From NCBI GenBank assembly GCA_032622095.1, contig CP136063.1:15417814-15481813 (forward strand): a stretch of DNA of 64,000 nucleotides. The letters are read 5' to 3'. The notes beneath the pieces were generated by a model. That model was not told the DNA's origin. It saw only the letters and a list, made by a program, of their open reading frames with translations, and did not search any database. Every line of letters starts with the position of its first letter. Positions within the stretch are counted from its first letter, which is position 1. Positions 10,577 through 21,083 of this stretch are shown here, piece after piece. Origin of the DNA: Siphonodentalium dalli. Its lineage: Eukaryota; Mollusca; Scaphopoda; Gadilida; Siphonodentaliidae. The translations under genes were made by a program, and so were the position numbers.

Positions 10577-11302
10577 GAGAAGAAGGGCAACAACTGTTTT
10601 GTTATCCAATTATACCACAGAATAAAATCATTTGCCATCCACACGCCCGATGTTGCACTGAGTCACGAGTGCTTTCTTTCCCGATTATGTATATTTTTAG
10701 TAACTTCTTATCATCCCATAGGATTTCTGTTCCATAAACGATAGTCAAGCTGTTAAGCATTTGGTAATCCGTGTTTATTTACGATCATTTTGGTGGTCAA
10801 ATCGTCAATATCGGTCCATGCAATGTAAACCAATAAGCCACATAGGTATGTTCTCGTCTTCTGTAATGTAGCATATTCAATGTCGTCTTGTGTGCGCAAT
10901 TTACTCGCGATGTTCATTTCACAATGGTCTTCCCCGAAAGCTATTGGGAAGTTGTCAATTTCATTAATGTACATTCATACGTGTCAGTGCTCATGGCGAT
11001 CCTCACATAAACTAATTCTATGATCACATTGCAGACATCGCGGAGGATAAGCGTACAGTACCATTAATTCGCGACAAACGTATGCATTACGTTGTCTACC
11101 AGTGAACATTTATCACAAACCAACCTCAAGGGATCCTCTCTTTCAATCTTGCATCATAATGTCGACATGAACAAATGGAATCACCGAGATGTTTCGATGT
11201 AAAAAGTAAATAATAACGTTTGTCCGATAAAAGTATCAACTTAAAAGTTCGAATATTAGTGTTCACTAAATATACGCAAATTAGCAAACACCACAACTGG
11301 TG
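10543..11302. repeat. Long direct repeat, copy B (about 0.76 kb)
   Basis: This is the second copy of 9683-10451, offset 851-860 bases. Divergence of several percent, by eye, indicates an older duplication than the satellite-embedded one at 25-31 kb. Confidence 0.85.
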
Positions 11303-11534
11303 TGTTTTGCGAATCCGTGGGGTATATAAGATCTATGATTTTTTTAGTACGTCGTAGTGATGTGAAATAGGTGAGTCACTGCAGTGTGTGTTTGTAGGTA
11401 TTCTTGCAATATAACACCAGGCGGGCGACAAAAACAAAGTATCCCGGGTCAGCGGGCGACAGTTTGATTTGTCGCCCGGCACGTGACAGCACATGGGCCA
11501 ATCAGAAGGGTGGAAAATAGGGAGAAGGATAACA
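11303..11534. other. Intron 4 spacer with GTCGCCCG motifs
   Basis: Holds inverted GGGCGACA and TGTCGCCCG blocks related to the neighbouring 33-bp units. No coding signal. Confidence 0.5.
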
Positions 11535-11766
11535 ATATAGAGTTGCCGCCCGCTGTCGATGGAGGCATTATAGAGTTATCGCCCGCTGTCGAGGGAAGCA
11601 TTATAGAGTTGTCGCCCGCTGTCGAGGGATGCATTATATAGTTTCGCCCGCTGTCGATGGAAGCATTATACAGTTGTCTCCCTCTGTTGATGGGAAGCAT
11701 TATAGAGTTGTCGCCCGCTTTCGATGGAGACATTATAGAGTTGTCGTCCGCTGTCGGGGGAGGCAT
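11535..11766. repeat. 33-bp GTCGCCCG minisatellite, 7 copies
   Basis: Same unit as 9535-9682, with GCATTATAGAGTTGTCGCCC and GCTGTCGA as its stable parts. The 105-codon open frame on the opposite strand arises from the 33-base period. Confidence 0.88.
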
Positions 11767-12860
11767 AAATCATAAATACACGAGGCCAACAGTTGTAATG
11801 TATATATATCATTGAATTTGTATTGCGCATATTTTGTGTATAAAACTATGTGATACATTGATGTTTATTTTTGTCACCAATATGTTGAAACTCTAAACTT
11901 GTGTATGATGTATAATGTTAAGCTCTCCGTTGCGGAGGAAATAAAGGTATATATATATATATATATATAATGATATTGTATTATTTAGAATCAGAGGCCA
12001 TATACACATGGTATATTACATTTTGTATCACTGTAGTTATTTGTTATGACCGTATCTTCACATCGACTTGAAGGGGGGGGGGGGTCTGATCGCTGGATCA
12101 AACGAGCTGCCACAGGCGGAGAGTTTCGCTGTAGTGATAAATGGTTTATCATATGACTTACATGAATGACTAGATACATTCACTATAGTGATAATTGGTT
12201 TATTATTGACTTAAAACTGCCATGTCCGATTTACACACAAAAAGTTAAATGTTGCTACGTTAATGTTCGTGTCGAACTTCCTTTTTGGCGCTGAATCCGA
12301 AAAACATTAAAATCAGACTAAGGCGGTTCAAATTCACATGTTTCCATCGCGAACTTTGCAACTAGAAATCGTTATCTGGTGGAGTTGACAGTTACTCGCC
12401 GATGGCCGGTGGTTTGCCTCACATGGTCGACGAGTTAATCAACCATTGAAATCACTGTTACATTAGCAGTAAGTATGCGGATTTCCTCCACCACTAAAAA
12501 TGGCAATGTCGTGATATGGCATTAGTTACTGAACCGACATTAAACGTCAATAAATCAGTCGATCAAGCAATCAATCAATATATGTTGTGATGTCAAATAT
12601 TGCGTTAACCATTCACAGGTCCTGTCTACAAAGAAACGATATCGATCGTCCATTGTTTAAACGTGGTTCTAACTATGTCCGTGAGTTTGTGAAACATATC
12701 CATTGATTGCATTCCATCGGAAATATTGGTAGAAAATGGCATCGGGGTTTCCGGGTTAATCCCAGCGTTAACATTTCTGAAACCGGCTGAACTGTCTATC
12801 GTCAACAGGGATTGTTTTTGTCTCATCGGAGTTTCGGCATAAATGATTGAATATTTCCAG
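11767..12860. other. Intron 4, last part; possible retroelement tail
   Basis: At 11930-11970 the sequence TTGCGGAGGAAATAAAGG runs into an AT dinucleotide tract. That is the look of a retroelement 3' end with an AATAAA signal, but no coding part remains. A nine-base G run lies near 12072. A 66-codon minus-strand frame at 12626-12826 is unrecognised. Confidence 0.4.
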
Positions 12861-13173
12861 GGTTACGAATACCACAGACAATTATTTCGATCCTGATATT
12901 GAACTAGATGAGTCGGGCGTTAATGATGACCTGCGCCATTACTGTACCTGTACGCGGGAACTTACGGGCGTTAGCGGCGGAAACTTCGGGGATTTCAACC
13001 AGGTTACCTGTAACCAATCCGTTGCCGGGGAGATGTGCACCGATTCACCCAATGCATTTCCGCATCATATATACAGAACGTGCCAAGGGAGACGGAAGCG
13101 TGACACATATACAGATGACGTCATCGAATATAAACCGATTGTCCTTACGGATGACGTGTACAAAGACATACAG
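12861..13173 (+). CDS. VWDE-like: Exon 5: post-VWD linker with furin-type site
   Basis: The acceptor is GATTGAATATTTCCAG. The first G completes the ATG codon split from exon 4, then 104 codons run to CAG|GTACTG (residues 187-290). The peptide has cysteines spaced as in the VWDE linker (CTCTRELTG, CNQS, MCTDS, TCQG) and N-glycosylation sequons NTT and NQS. GRRKRD at 13087-13104 is a consensus proprotein convertase site, so the extracellular part may be cleaved into two chains. Acidic residues cluster after the site. Confidence 0.93.
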
Positions 13174-13293
13174 GTACTGCACTTGATTCTAGTTATTGAG
13201 CATGACATGGGAGCGGATTTCATTATTTTCAATAAATCACACTTTGTGAATCTCGTCGATGGATACTTGCAGTGTATTTATTATTAGTTATCT

Positions 13294-13420
13294 TCGGCAG
13301 CATCGGGGGTACATGGAGATTTAATACCTGGGTGTCGAATCTGAAACCCAGTGGTGGAACTGAGGGGTTCAAAAGATATATCCAGGTATTAAATCGCCAT
13401 GTACCCACGATGTTGGCCGA
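13294..13420. repeat. Inverted repeat, 38-bp arms
   Basis: The left arm 13294-13331 (starts TCGGCAGCATCG, ends TTTAATACCTGG) pairs with the right arm 13382-13420 with a few mismatches and one indel, around a loop of about 50 bases. It is probably a small foldback MITE; no target duplication is obvious. Confidence 0.8.
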
Positions 13421-14053
13421 GATAACGGTTTTGTCAATTCTATTAATGTATTTCTCACTCCCTTATTTATACCCCAACAACAATAGCCATGCGGACCATA
13501 AAGTCCTGTTTTCATAGATTCTCAGATAAATTCACACCAATCAACACCAATAAGAATAATTCAGTAGCAGATAAATGGATCCGGCGTCAAGTGACGTCAA
13601 GCTCGGCGTGCTAGAACAACGTCACGATTTGTGGCTACTGCTAGTTGAAGGGTCATTCATAAACCCCCGATGTTTCAGGTGTTCATATACCCCCGATGTT
13701 TCGCGGGCGTTCTCTTTTACCCCAAGGGTGACGGGGGTGATTTAAACGTGACGTTGTAGCCAATAATATTACTAGTTACAACCCGATGTGGAGACAACTT
13801 GATGAATCTTTCGGATGCCCTCTAAAGTGTGTGTGTGAACACTGAATCATTGTTCCGTCTGAATCGGTCGTGTACCCTATGAACCATCAGGGTACCATCT
13901 GAGTCCCATAAGTGCCGTGCGAATCGACCGTATGTCCTCTGAATTGTGTGTATACCCTCAGTGTTACAGCTAAGTCTCCCGTGTGACACCCAAATCATCT
14001 GTATCACCAGTTAATCACCCGTATGCCCTCCTAAGTATAGCGTTGCATTCCCA

Positions 14054-14195
14054 TGTAGGAGTAAAATGGCGATGGTGACACTTATTCCATTATGTCCAAT
14101 ACATCCCACATGTAGGAGTAAAAGGGCGATGGTGACACTTATGTCATTATGTCCAATACATAGCACATGTAGGAGTAAAAGGGCGATGGTGACAT
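14054..14195. repeat. 57-bp tandem repeat, about 2.5 copies
   Basis: TGTAGGAGTAAAAGGGCGAT starts at 14054, 14111 and 14168. The third copy is partial. Confidence 0.85.
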
Positions 14196-15202
14196 CGCGC
14201 ATGTATGACTCTTGTTAATGGACTAATATTTGTTTAAGTTTTTAATTGACTAATCTAACATGCGAACTGTATCCAATTTGCTGAATCCCCATGTGCCTCT
14301 AAATCCCCAGCATGCCCTTTGAATCTCATGTACATTGTATGTCATCTGATTCCACAGTGTGCCATCTGAATCCAAAATTTATGATCAGTGTATCCTGTGA
14401 ATCATGATCGTGTCCCCTGAATCATCCACCCACGTGTCCTCTGAATCATATGTGTATCTTCTGACTATTTGTATGTGACTTCTGAACACCCCTTTACGAG
14501 AGCTGAATCATTTGATCGAGTTCGCTGTATATCTATTCTGCGATATTCTGTTAGAATCATTTGATCGAGTTCGTAGTGTATTCCACGGTATAATCTTAGA
14601 ATCGTTTGTTCGAGTTCACTTTCCAAAGAACAATTACTCTAACTCGTCGTATGTCACCCTGCGTGGTGCCTAGACGTCGATATCGTGTGTCTGTTGGCAT
14701 CCCGTACACATTACGAAGTGTCTGGACGTCCATAGTGGTTGAGTGTTGGCATCCGATACACATTAAAAGACATGTCACGGTAGAACTGGTTCGATGAAAT
14801 TAAGTAATTTTGCGCAAAGATTTGTCAATATTGCCTGAACTAATAGTAAAAGTGAAACATCTGACATTAGGGTGGTAATAAATCATCCATTTTATATATA
14901 AACGCCAGGAAATTGCGTTTCTTAAGTTTTAAATGTTTATTATCAGTACAAATTGGGGGATGTCCAACCCAAAAAGTGTGGATGTATTGCGTAAGTGTGA
15001 TTGAAAATTAGATTCAGGTTTTTTTTAGCGCCCTAGCCCCTAACGGGATGAACTGAGAAACTTTATGATGAATCAAACCTTTCGTATGCATAGAGTAATT
15101 GAAAACCATTGGGATCTCGGTATATTTGATTGGGTTTGCGTAAACCTTTGTCTCACCACGCTGGTATCGGGAACAGTTACTATTTCAACATTCGTGTTCC
15201 AG

Positions 15203-15349
15203 GAGCCGTCTTGGATCTCATGGACAGAACCCAGCGCCAGGTCCTTCTGTGAGAACTACTTTGCGAATAAAACAGCAACTGTTATGTGCGAGGGTGATGT
15301 TGGCTTGGATCTACAAATGTTCCTAGAAGATTGTGTATCAGACATCAAG
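15203..15349 (+). CDS. VWDE-like: Exon 6: VWDE-type linker
   Basis: The acceptor is ATTCGTGTTCCAG and the donor ATCAAG|GTTGGA. The exon has 49 codons, phase 0 to 0 (residues 291-339). EPSWISWTEPSARSFCENYF and MFLEDCVSDIK fit the cysteine-poor helical segment between VWD and EGF in VWDE proteins. One N-glycosylation sequon, NKT, is present. Confidence 0.88.
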
Positions 15350-15464
15350 GTTGGACTCAGACGTAATATTTTGTGATTATATTTGCACGCACGTACGCGC
15401 GTATAACGTGTATGTAATTTAATTCAGTATGCATACTCTCTTAAAACCCCGGGTACACTGCATG

Positions 15465-17225
15465 GAGTATTTAATTAATTCTAATCGCACTATTTAATTA
15501 ATTCCAGTCGCGTTTTTTAATTAATTTTAGTCGCGGTTTTTAACTAATTCTCGTCGCTGTATTTAACTAATTTTAGTCGCGGTTTTTAATTAATTCTAGT
15601 CGCGGTATATAATGTATTTTAACCGGGGTTTTAGTTAACTCCCGTCGCGGTATTTAATGAATTATCGTCGCAATATTTCATTTATTCGCGTCACGATATT
15701 TAATTAAATCTCGTCACCGAATTTAATGAATTTTCGTCGCTGTATTTAATTAATTCTCTTTGCGGTATTAAATTAATACTAGTCGCTGTTTTTAATTAAT
15801 TTTAGTCGCGGTTTTTAATTAATTATCGTCGCTGTATTTAATTAATTCTAGTCGCGGTTTTTAATTATTCTAGTCGCGAAATTTAATGTATTTTAACCGG
15901 GGTTTTAGTTAACTCCCGTTGCGGTATTTAATTAATTCTAGTCGCGATATATCATTTATTCGCGTAACGATATTTAATTAAATCTCGTCGCCGAATTTAA
16001 TGAATTTTCGTCGCTGTATATAATTAATTCTGTTTGCGGTATAAAATTAATTCTAATCGTTGTTTTTAATAAATTTAAGTCGCGGTTTTTAATTAATCCT
16101 CGCCGCTGTATTCCTTTAGTTATAGTCGCTGTTTTTAATTAATTTTAGTCCGGTTTTTAATTAATTCTCTTCGCTGTATTTAATTAATTCTAGCCGCGGT
16201 TTTTAATTATATCTTGTCGCGGTATTTAATGTATTTTAACCGGGGTTTTAGTTAACACCCGTCGCGGTATTTAGTTAATTATCGCCGCTGTATTCAATTA
16301 ATTATTGTTGCTGTTTTTAATTAATTTTAGTCGCGGTTTTTAATTAATTATTGTCGCTGTATATCATTAATTAATTCTAGGCACGGTTTTTAATTAATTC
16401 TAGTTGCGGTATTTAATGTATTTTAACCGGGGTTTTAGTTAAATCCCGTCGCGGTATTTAATTAATTCTCGTCGCAATATTTCATTTATTTGCGTCACGA
16501 TATTTAATCAAATCTCGTCTCCGAATTTAATGAATTTTCGTCGCTGTATTTAATTAATTATCTTTGCGGTAATAAATTAATTCTGGTCGCTGTTTATAAT
16601 TAATTTTAGTCCCGGTTTTTGATTAATTCTCGGTATTTAATTAATTATCGTCGCGATATTTCATTTATTCGCGTAACGATATTTAATTAAATCTCATCGC
16701 CGAATTTAATGAATTTTCATCGATTTATTTAATTAACTCTTTTTGCGGTATTAAATTAATTCTAGTCGCTGTTTTTAATTAATTTTAGTCGCGGTTTTTA
16801 ATTAATTATCGTCGCTGTATTTAATTAATTCTAGTCGCGGTATTAAATTAATTCTAGTCGCTGTTTTTAATTAATTTTAGTCGCGGTTTTTAATTAATTA
16901 TCGTCGCTGTATTTAATTAATTCTAGTCGCGGTATTTATTTAATTCTCGCCGCTGTATTCAATTAATTATAGTCGCTGTTTTTAATTAATTGTAGTCGCG
17001 GTTTATAATTAATTATCGTCGCTGTATTTAATTAATTCTAGCCGCGGTTTTTAATTAATTCTAGTCGCGGAATTTAATTTATTTTAACCGGGGATTTAGT
17101 TAACTCCCGTCGGGGTATTTAGTTAATTCTCGTCGCGATATTTAATGTAATCGCTTCACGATATTTAATTAAATCTCGTCGCGGAATTTAATTATATCTT
17201 GTCGCTTTATTTAAATAATTATCTC
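15465..17225. repeat. 23-bp AT-rich array, about 75 units
   Basis: The unit is TTTAATTAATTCTAGTCGCG plus two or three variable bases, with many indels. A longer marker, AACCGGGGTTTTAGTTAAC, recurs near 15621, 15895, 16238, 16425 and 17085. Longer blocks have therefore been duplicated within the array. Most units contain the palindrome TTAATTAA. Non-coding. Confidence 0.92.
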
Positions 17226-17589
17226 CCGGTATTTGAGAAATCAGATTGAATCCGGTTTTAAATAAAAGGGGTCGATAATTCAACATATATTAACTTTATA
17301 TGCGTATTTTGTTTCTGATTAAAATGACAGCTTTGCAGTTTAAAATCTGACCTAGCTCAATGAATCTAAACAATGTAATATTGATAACAGAGACGTGTGC
17401 TGATGCTATCTGATGGAGGAATGTTCACCTTAAAATGTCCAACTATATGGCAGACATGAAGTTTCCTACTGTGGAATTGTTCCAAATTTTGAGTGAGACA
17501 CCCAACCCCAAAACCGATGTCACCACATCCCGTGTTAGTAACAACCGCAAATCAAGTTATCACTGGAAGCCGACTAGCGTTTTGTATTA
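17226..17589. other. Intron 6 spacer, nothing recognised
   Basis: Unique sequence between the 23-bp and 31-bp arrays; no coding or structural signal was seen. Confidence 0.5.
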
Positions 17590-18006
17590 TGTGCAAGTGC
17601 ACCAATCACGTTCTATATCATTTGCACATGCAGCATTCACGTTCTATATCATTTACACATGCGGCAATCGCGTTCTATATCAATTACACACGCAGTAATC
17701 AACGTTCCATATCATTCGTACATGCAGCAATCACGTTATGTACCATTTGTACATGCATCAATCACGTTATGTACAATTTTCACATGCAGTAATCACGTTA
17801 TGTACCATTTGTACACTCAGCAATCGCGTTCTGTACCATGTGTACATGCAGCAACCACGTTCTATACCATTTGTACATGCAGCAACCACGTTCTATACCA
17901 CTTGTATATGCAGCAATCACGTTATGTATCAGTTGTACATGCCGCAATAACATTCTATACCATTTGTACATGCAGCAACCATGTTCTATACCATTTTTAC
18001 ACGCAG
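17590..18006 (+). repeat. 31-bp array of exon 7 acceptor, 14 copies
   Basis: The unit is CCATTTGTACATGCAG|CAAT plus CACGTTCTATA, repeated every 31 bases from 17599. The last copy is the real acceptor ACACGCAG|CAATCAGAC of exon 7. Each unit thus holds the splice acceptor and the first 6-8 exon bases. The exon 7 reading frame stays open upstream to at least 17659. Acceptors three units apart (17821, 17914) are in frame with the exon. Confidence 0.9.
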
Positions 18007-18193
18007 CAATCAGACTCGACGGACTGGGTGGAGGAACAAATGGCGTCTATGAAGTCGGTTTGTATTGACGAAGCCGTAAAGAACACCACTTTACAACAGA
18101 CACAGTCGCCAACTGCAGGGAAATCTATACTAGCGGAGCTAATGGAAGTCATCTGTGATGATGACTGCTCCAACAATGGCGACTGTATTAATG
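18007..18193 (+). CDS. VWDE-like: Exon 7: linker and first half of EGF
   Basis: The exon starts CAATCAGACTCG after the last repeat acceptor and ends TGTATTAATG|GTATTT (62 codons plus one base, residues 340-401). DSTDWVEEQM corresponds to the VWDE segment leading to the EGF module. The end, ICDDDCSNNGDCIN, supplies the first three EGF cysteines. One sequon, NTT. Both ends are bordered by tandem copies of themselves: an array upstream, and about four copies of the end plus donor downstream. Confidence 0.93.
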
Positions 18194-18282
18194 GTATTTA
18201 TACGTTTTATATTAACGGTATTTACAATGGCGATTGTATTAACGTTATTTACAAAGTCAACTGTATTAACGGCATTGTACAC
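18174..18282 (+). repeat. Tandem copies of exon 7 end plus donor, about 4
   Basis: Units of about 23-30 bases carry ACTGTATTAATGGTATTTA and variants TATATTAACGGTATTTAC, GATTGTATTAACGTTATTTA and AACTGTATTAACGGCATTGT. The first contains the true donor; the second keeps a GT donor; the third (TT) and fourth (GC) have lost it. Confidence 0.82.
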
Positions 18283-18703
18283 GTGAAACAGGTCAGACAC
18301 ACCCGCATTCAACTCATGTATTATAGTAAGATTTCTCTATAGTTGTTGTATGCAGATTATGTCGTTGTGTGAATTTGATAATACGAGACATGAGCCAAAC
18401 AACATGCCGTATAGTATCCAAACCTAAGGTAACTGGCGTACTTACGTTGGCACTTCACTTGTCCTGTGTGATGTACCAATGTTTTTACTCTGATTTGACA
18501 AAATCGTGTGGTGTCATTTAAAAATGCTAAATTGTGGGTTGTTACCATTGGAAATGTCAAACTAATTTTATTGTGTGTCCTATTATGGGTCGACAACTTC
18601 CGTATTTTCAAATCGAAATAGTACAGCCTCAACCAAATTGTAGTTCCATAAATTCGGTGAAATGGGACACCCGCCTATTGTGGTGCCTAAACTATTAAAA
18701 CGG
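18283..18703. other. Intron 7 spacer, nothing recognised
   Basis: Unique-looking intronic sequence before the 35-bp array. Confidence 0.5.
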
Positions 18704-20908
18704 TTTTATAATCGACTGGTTACAGGCACATGCGATTGTTTTATAATCGACTGGTTACAGGCACGTGCGATTGTTTTATAATCGACTGGTTACAGGCACA
18801 TGCGATTGTTTTATAATCGACTGGTTACAGGCACATGCGATTGTTTTATAATCGACTGGTTACAGGCACATGCGATTGTTTTATAATCGACTGGTTACAG
18901 GCACATGCGATTGTTTTATAATCGACTGGTTACAGGCACATGCGATTGTTTTATAATCGACTGGTTACAGGCACATGCGATTGTTTTATAATCGACTGGT
19001 TACAGGCACATGCGATTGTTTTATAATCGACTGGTTACAGGCACATGCGATTGTTTTATAATCGACTGGTTACAGGCACATGCGATTGTTTTATAATCGA
19101 CTGATTACAGGTACATGCGATTGTTTTATAATCGACTGGTTACAGGCACATGCGATTGTTTTATAATCGACTGGTTACAGGTACATGCGATTGTTTTATA
19201 ATCGACTGGTTACAGGCACATGCGATTGTTTTATAATCGACTGGTTACAGGTACATGCGATTGTTTTATAATCGACTGGTTACAGGCACATGCGATTGTT
19301 TTATAATCGACTGGTTACAGGCACATGCGATTGTTTTATAATCGACTGGTTACAGGCACATGCGATTGTTTTATAATCGACTGGTTACAGGCACATGCGA
19401 TTGTTTTATAATCGACTGGTTACAGGCACATGCGATTGTTTTATAATCGACTGGTTACAGGCACATGCGATTGTTTTATAATCGACTGGTTACAGGCACA
19501 TGCGATTGTTTTATAATCGACTGGTTACAGGTACATGCGATTGTTTTATAATGGACTGGTTACAGGTACATGCGATTGTTTTATAATGGACTGGTTACAG
19601 GTACATGCGATTGTTTTATAATCGACTGGTTACAGGTACATGCGATTGTTTTATAATGGACTGGTTACAGGTACATGCGATTGTTTTATAATTGACTGGT
19701 TACAGGTACATGCGATTGTTTTATAATGGACTGGTTACAGGTACATGCGATTGTTTTATAATGGACTGGTTACAGGCACATGCGATTGTTTTATAATGGA
19801 CTGGTTACAGGTACATGCGATTGTTTTATAATGGACTGGTTACAGGTACATGCGATTGTTTTATAATGGACTGGTTACAGGTACATGCGATTGTTTTATA
19901 ATCGACTGGTTTCAGGTACATGCGATTGTTTTATAATCGACTGGTTACAGGCACATGCGATTGTTTTATAATCGACTGGTTACAGGCACATGCGATTGTT
20001 TTATAATCGACTGGTTACAGGCACATGCGATTGTTTTATAATCGACTGGTTACAGGCACATGCGATTGTTTTATAATCGACTGGTTACAGGCACATGCGA
20101 TTGTTTTATAATCGACTGGTTACAGGCACATGCGATTGTTTTATAATCGACTGGTTACAGGCACATGCGATTGTTTTATAATCGACTGGTTACAGGCACA
20201 TGCGATTGTTTTATAATTGACTGGTTACAGGTACATGCGATTGTTTTATAATTGACTGGTTACAGGTACATGCGATTGTTTTATAATTGACTGGTTACAG
20301 GTACATGCGATTGTTTTATAATTGACTGGTTACAGGTACATGCGATTGTTTTATAATTGACTGGTTACAGGTACATGCGATTGTTTTATAATTGACTGGT
20401 TACAGGTACATGCGATTGTTTTATAATTGACTGGTTACAGGTACATGCGATTGTTTTATAATTGACTGGTTACAGGTACATGCGATTGTTTTATAATTGA
20501 CTGGTTACAGGTACATGCGATTGTTTTATAATTGACTGGTTACAGGTACATGCGATTGTTTTATAATTGACTGGTTACAGGTACATGCGATTGTTTTATA
20601 ATTGACTGGTTACAGGTACATGCGATTGTTTTATAATCGACTGGTTACAGGTACATGCGATTGTTTTATAATCGACTGGTTACAGGTACATGCGATTGTT
20701 TTATAATTGACTGGTTACAGGTACATGCGATTGTTTTATAATCGACTGGTTACAGGTACATGCGATTGTTTTATAATTGACTGGTTACAGGTACATGCGA
20801 TTGTTTTATAATCGACTGGTTACAGGTACATGCGATTGTTTTATAATCGACTGGTTACAGGTACATGCGATTGTTTTATAATCGACTGGTTACAGGTACA
20901 TGCGATTG
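18704..20908 (+). repeat. 35-bp array of exon 8 acceptor, 63 copies
   Basis: TACAG recurs every 35 bases from 18721 to 20891 with no indel: 62 steps, 63 units. The unit is GACTGGTTACAG|GTACATG plus CGATTGTTTTATAATC; G[C/T]ACATGCGATTG copies the first 13 bases of exon 8 and CTGGTTACAG its acceptor. Variants come in blocks: mainly GCACATG early, AATGGAC at about 19550-19890, AATTGAC at about 20210-20610, and GTACATG as in the exon towards the end. Only the last acceptor (20895/20896) yields the EGF frame. Confidence 0.97.
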
Positions 20909-21083
20909 CTATGACGGTTTTATCGGGACTAACTGCTCCAAGAAAGCAACAATGGCGCCAAACATCACTGGATCCCCCATTGGCGGTAAATGTGACACGA
21001 GTCAACGACCATGTCGACAGGTGACGTTAAAGGCGGATGGGTTGTTCGCAGATGAGATTAAATGTGCTTTTTCGTATTTCCAG
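20896..21083 (+). CDS. VWDE-like: Exon 8: second half of EGF and post-EGF
   Basis: The exon begins after the 63rd acceptor. Its first two bases complete the Gly codon from exon 7, giving CINGTCDCYDGFIGTNC, a complete EGF C-terminal half. The six EGF cysteines are at residues 389, 393, 399, 404, 406 and 415. The rest (CDTSQRPCRQVTLKADGLF) is the conserved block that follows the EGF in VWDE proteins. The donor is TTCCAG|GTGAGT; 62 codons after the split base pair, phase 0 end. One sequon, NIT. Confidence 0.95.

Larger units (their letters stand above)
13174..15202. other. Intron 5 with hairpin and short tandem repeats
   Basis: No coding block was recognised. Contents: a 127-base inverted repeat (13294-13420), a CCCCCGATGTTTC pair near 13667-13700, three copies of a 57-base unit (14054-14195), repeats built on CTGAATC (13800-14480), three units with AATCATTTGATCGAGTTCG (14510-14615), and a diverged duplication with TGTTGGCATCC (14650-14770). 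Confidence 0.6.

Noticed and set aside
12626-12826. Possible extra exon or minus-strand gene before exon 5
   Set aside because: Exon 4 already joins exon 5 in phase (AT|G), and the 66-codon minus-strand frame has no known features.
17659-18342. A single 227-codon gene across the 31-bp array
   Set aside because: Only 18007-18193 matches VWDE; the upstream part is repeated acceptor sequence and the downstream part is past the donor.
18704-20908. CRISPR-like array of 35-bp repeats
   Set aside because: Units are directly adjacent with no spacers, the context is an animal gene, and each unit is a copy of an exon boundary.
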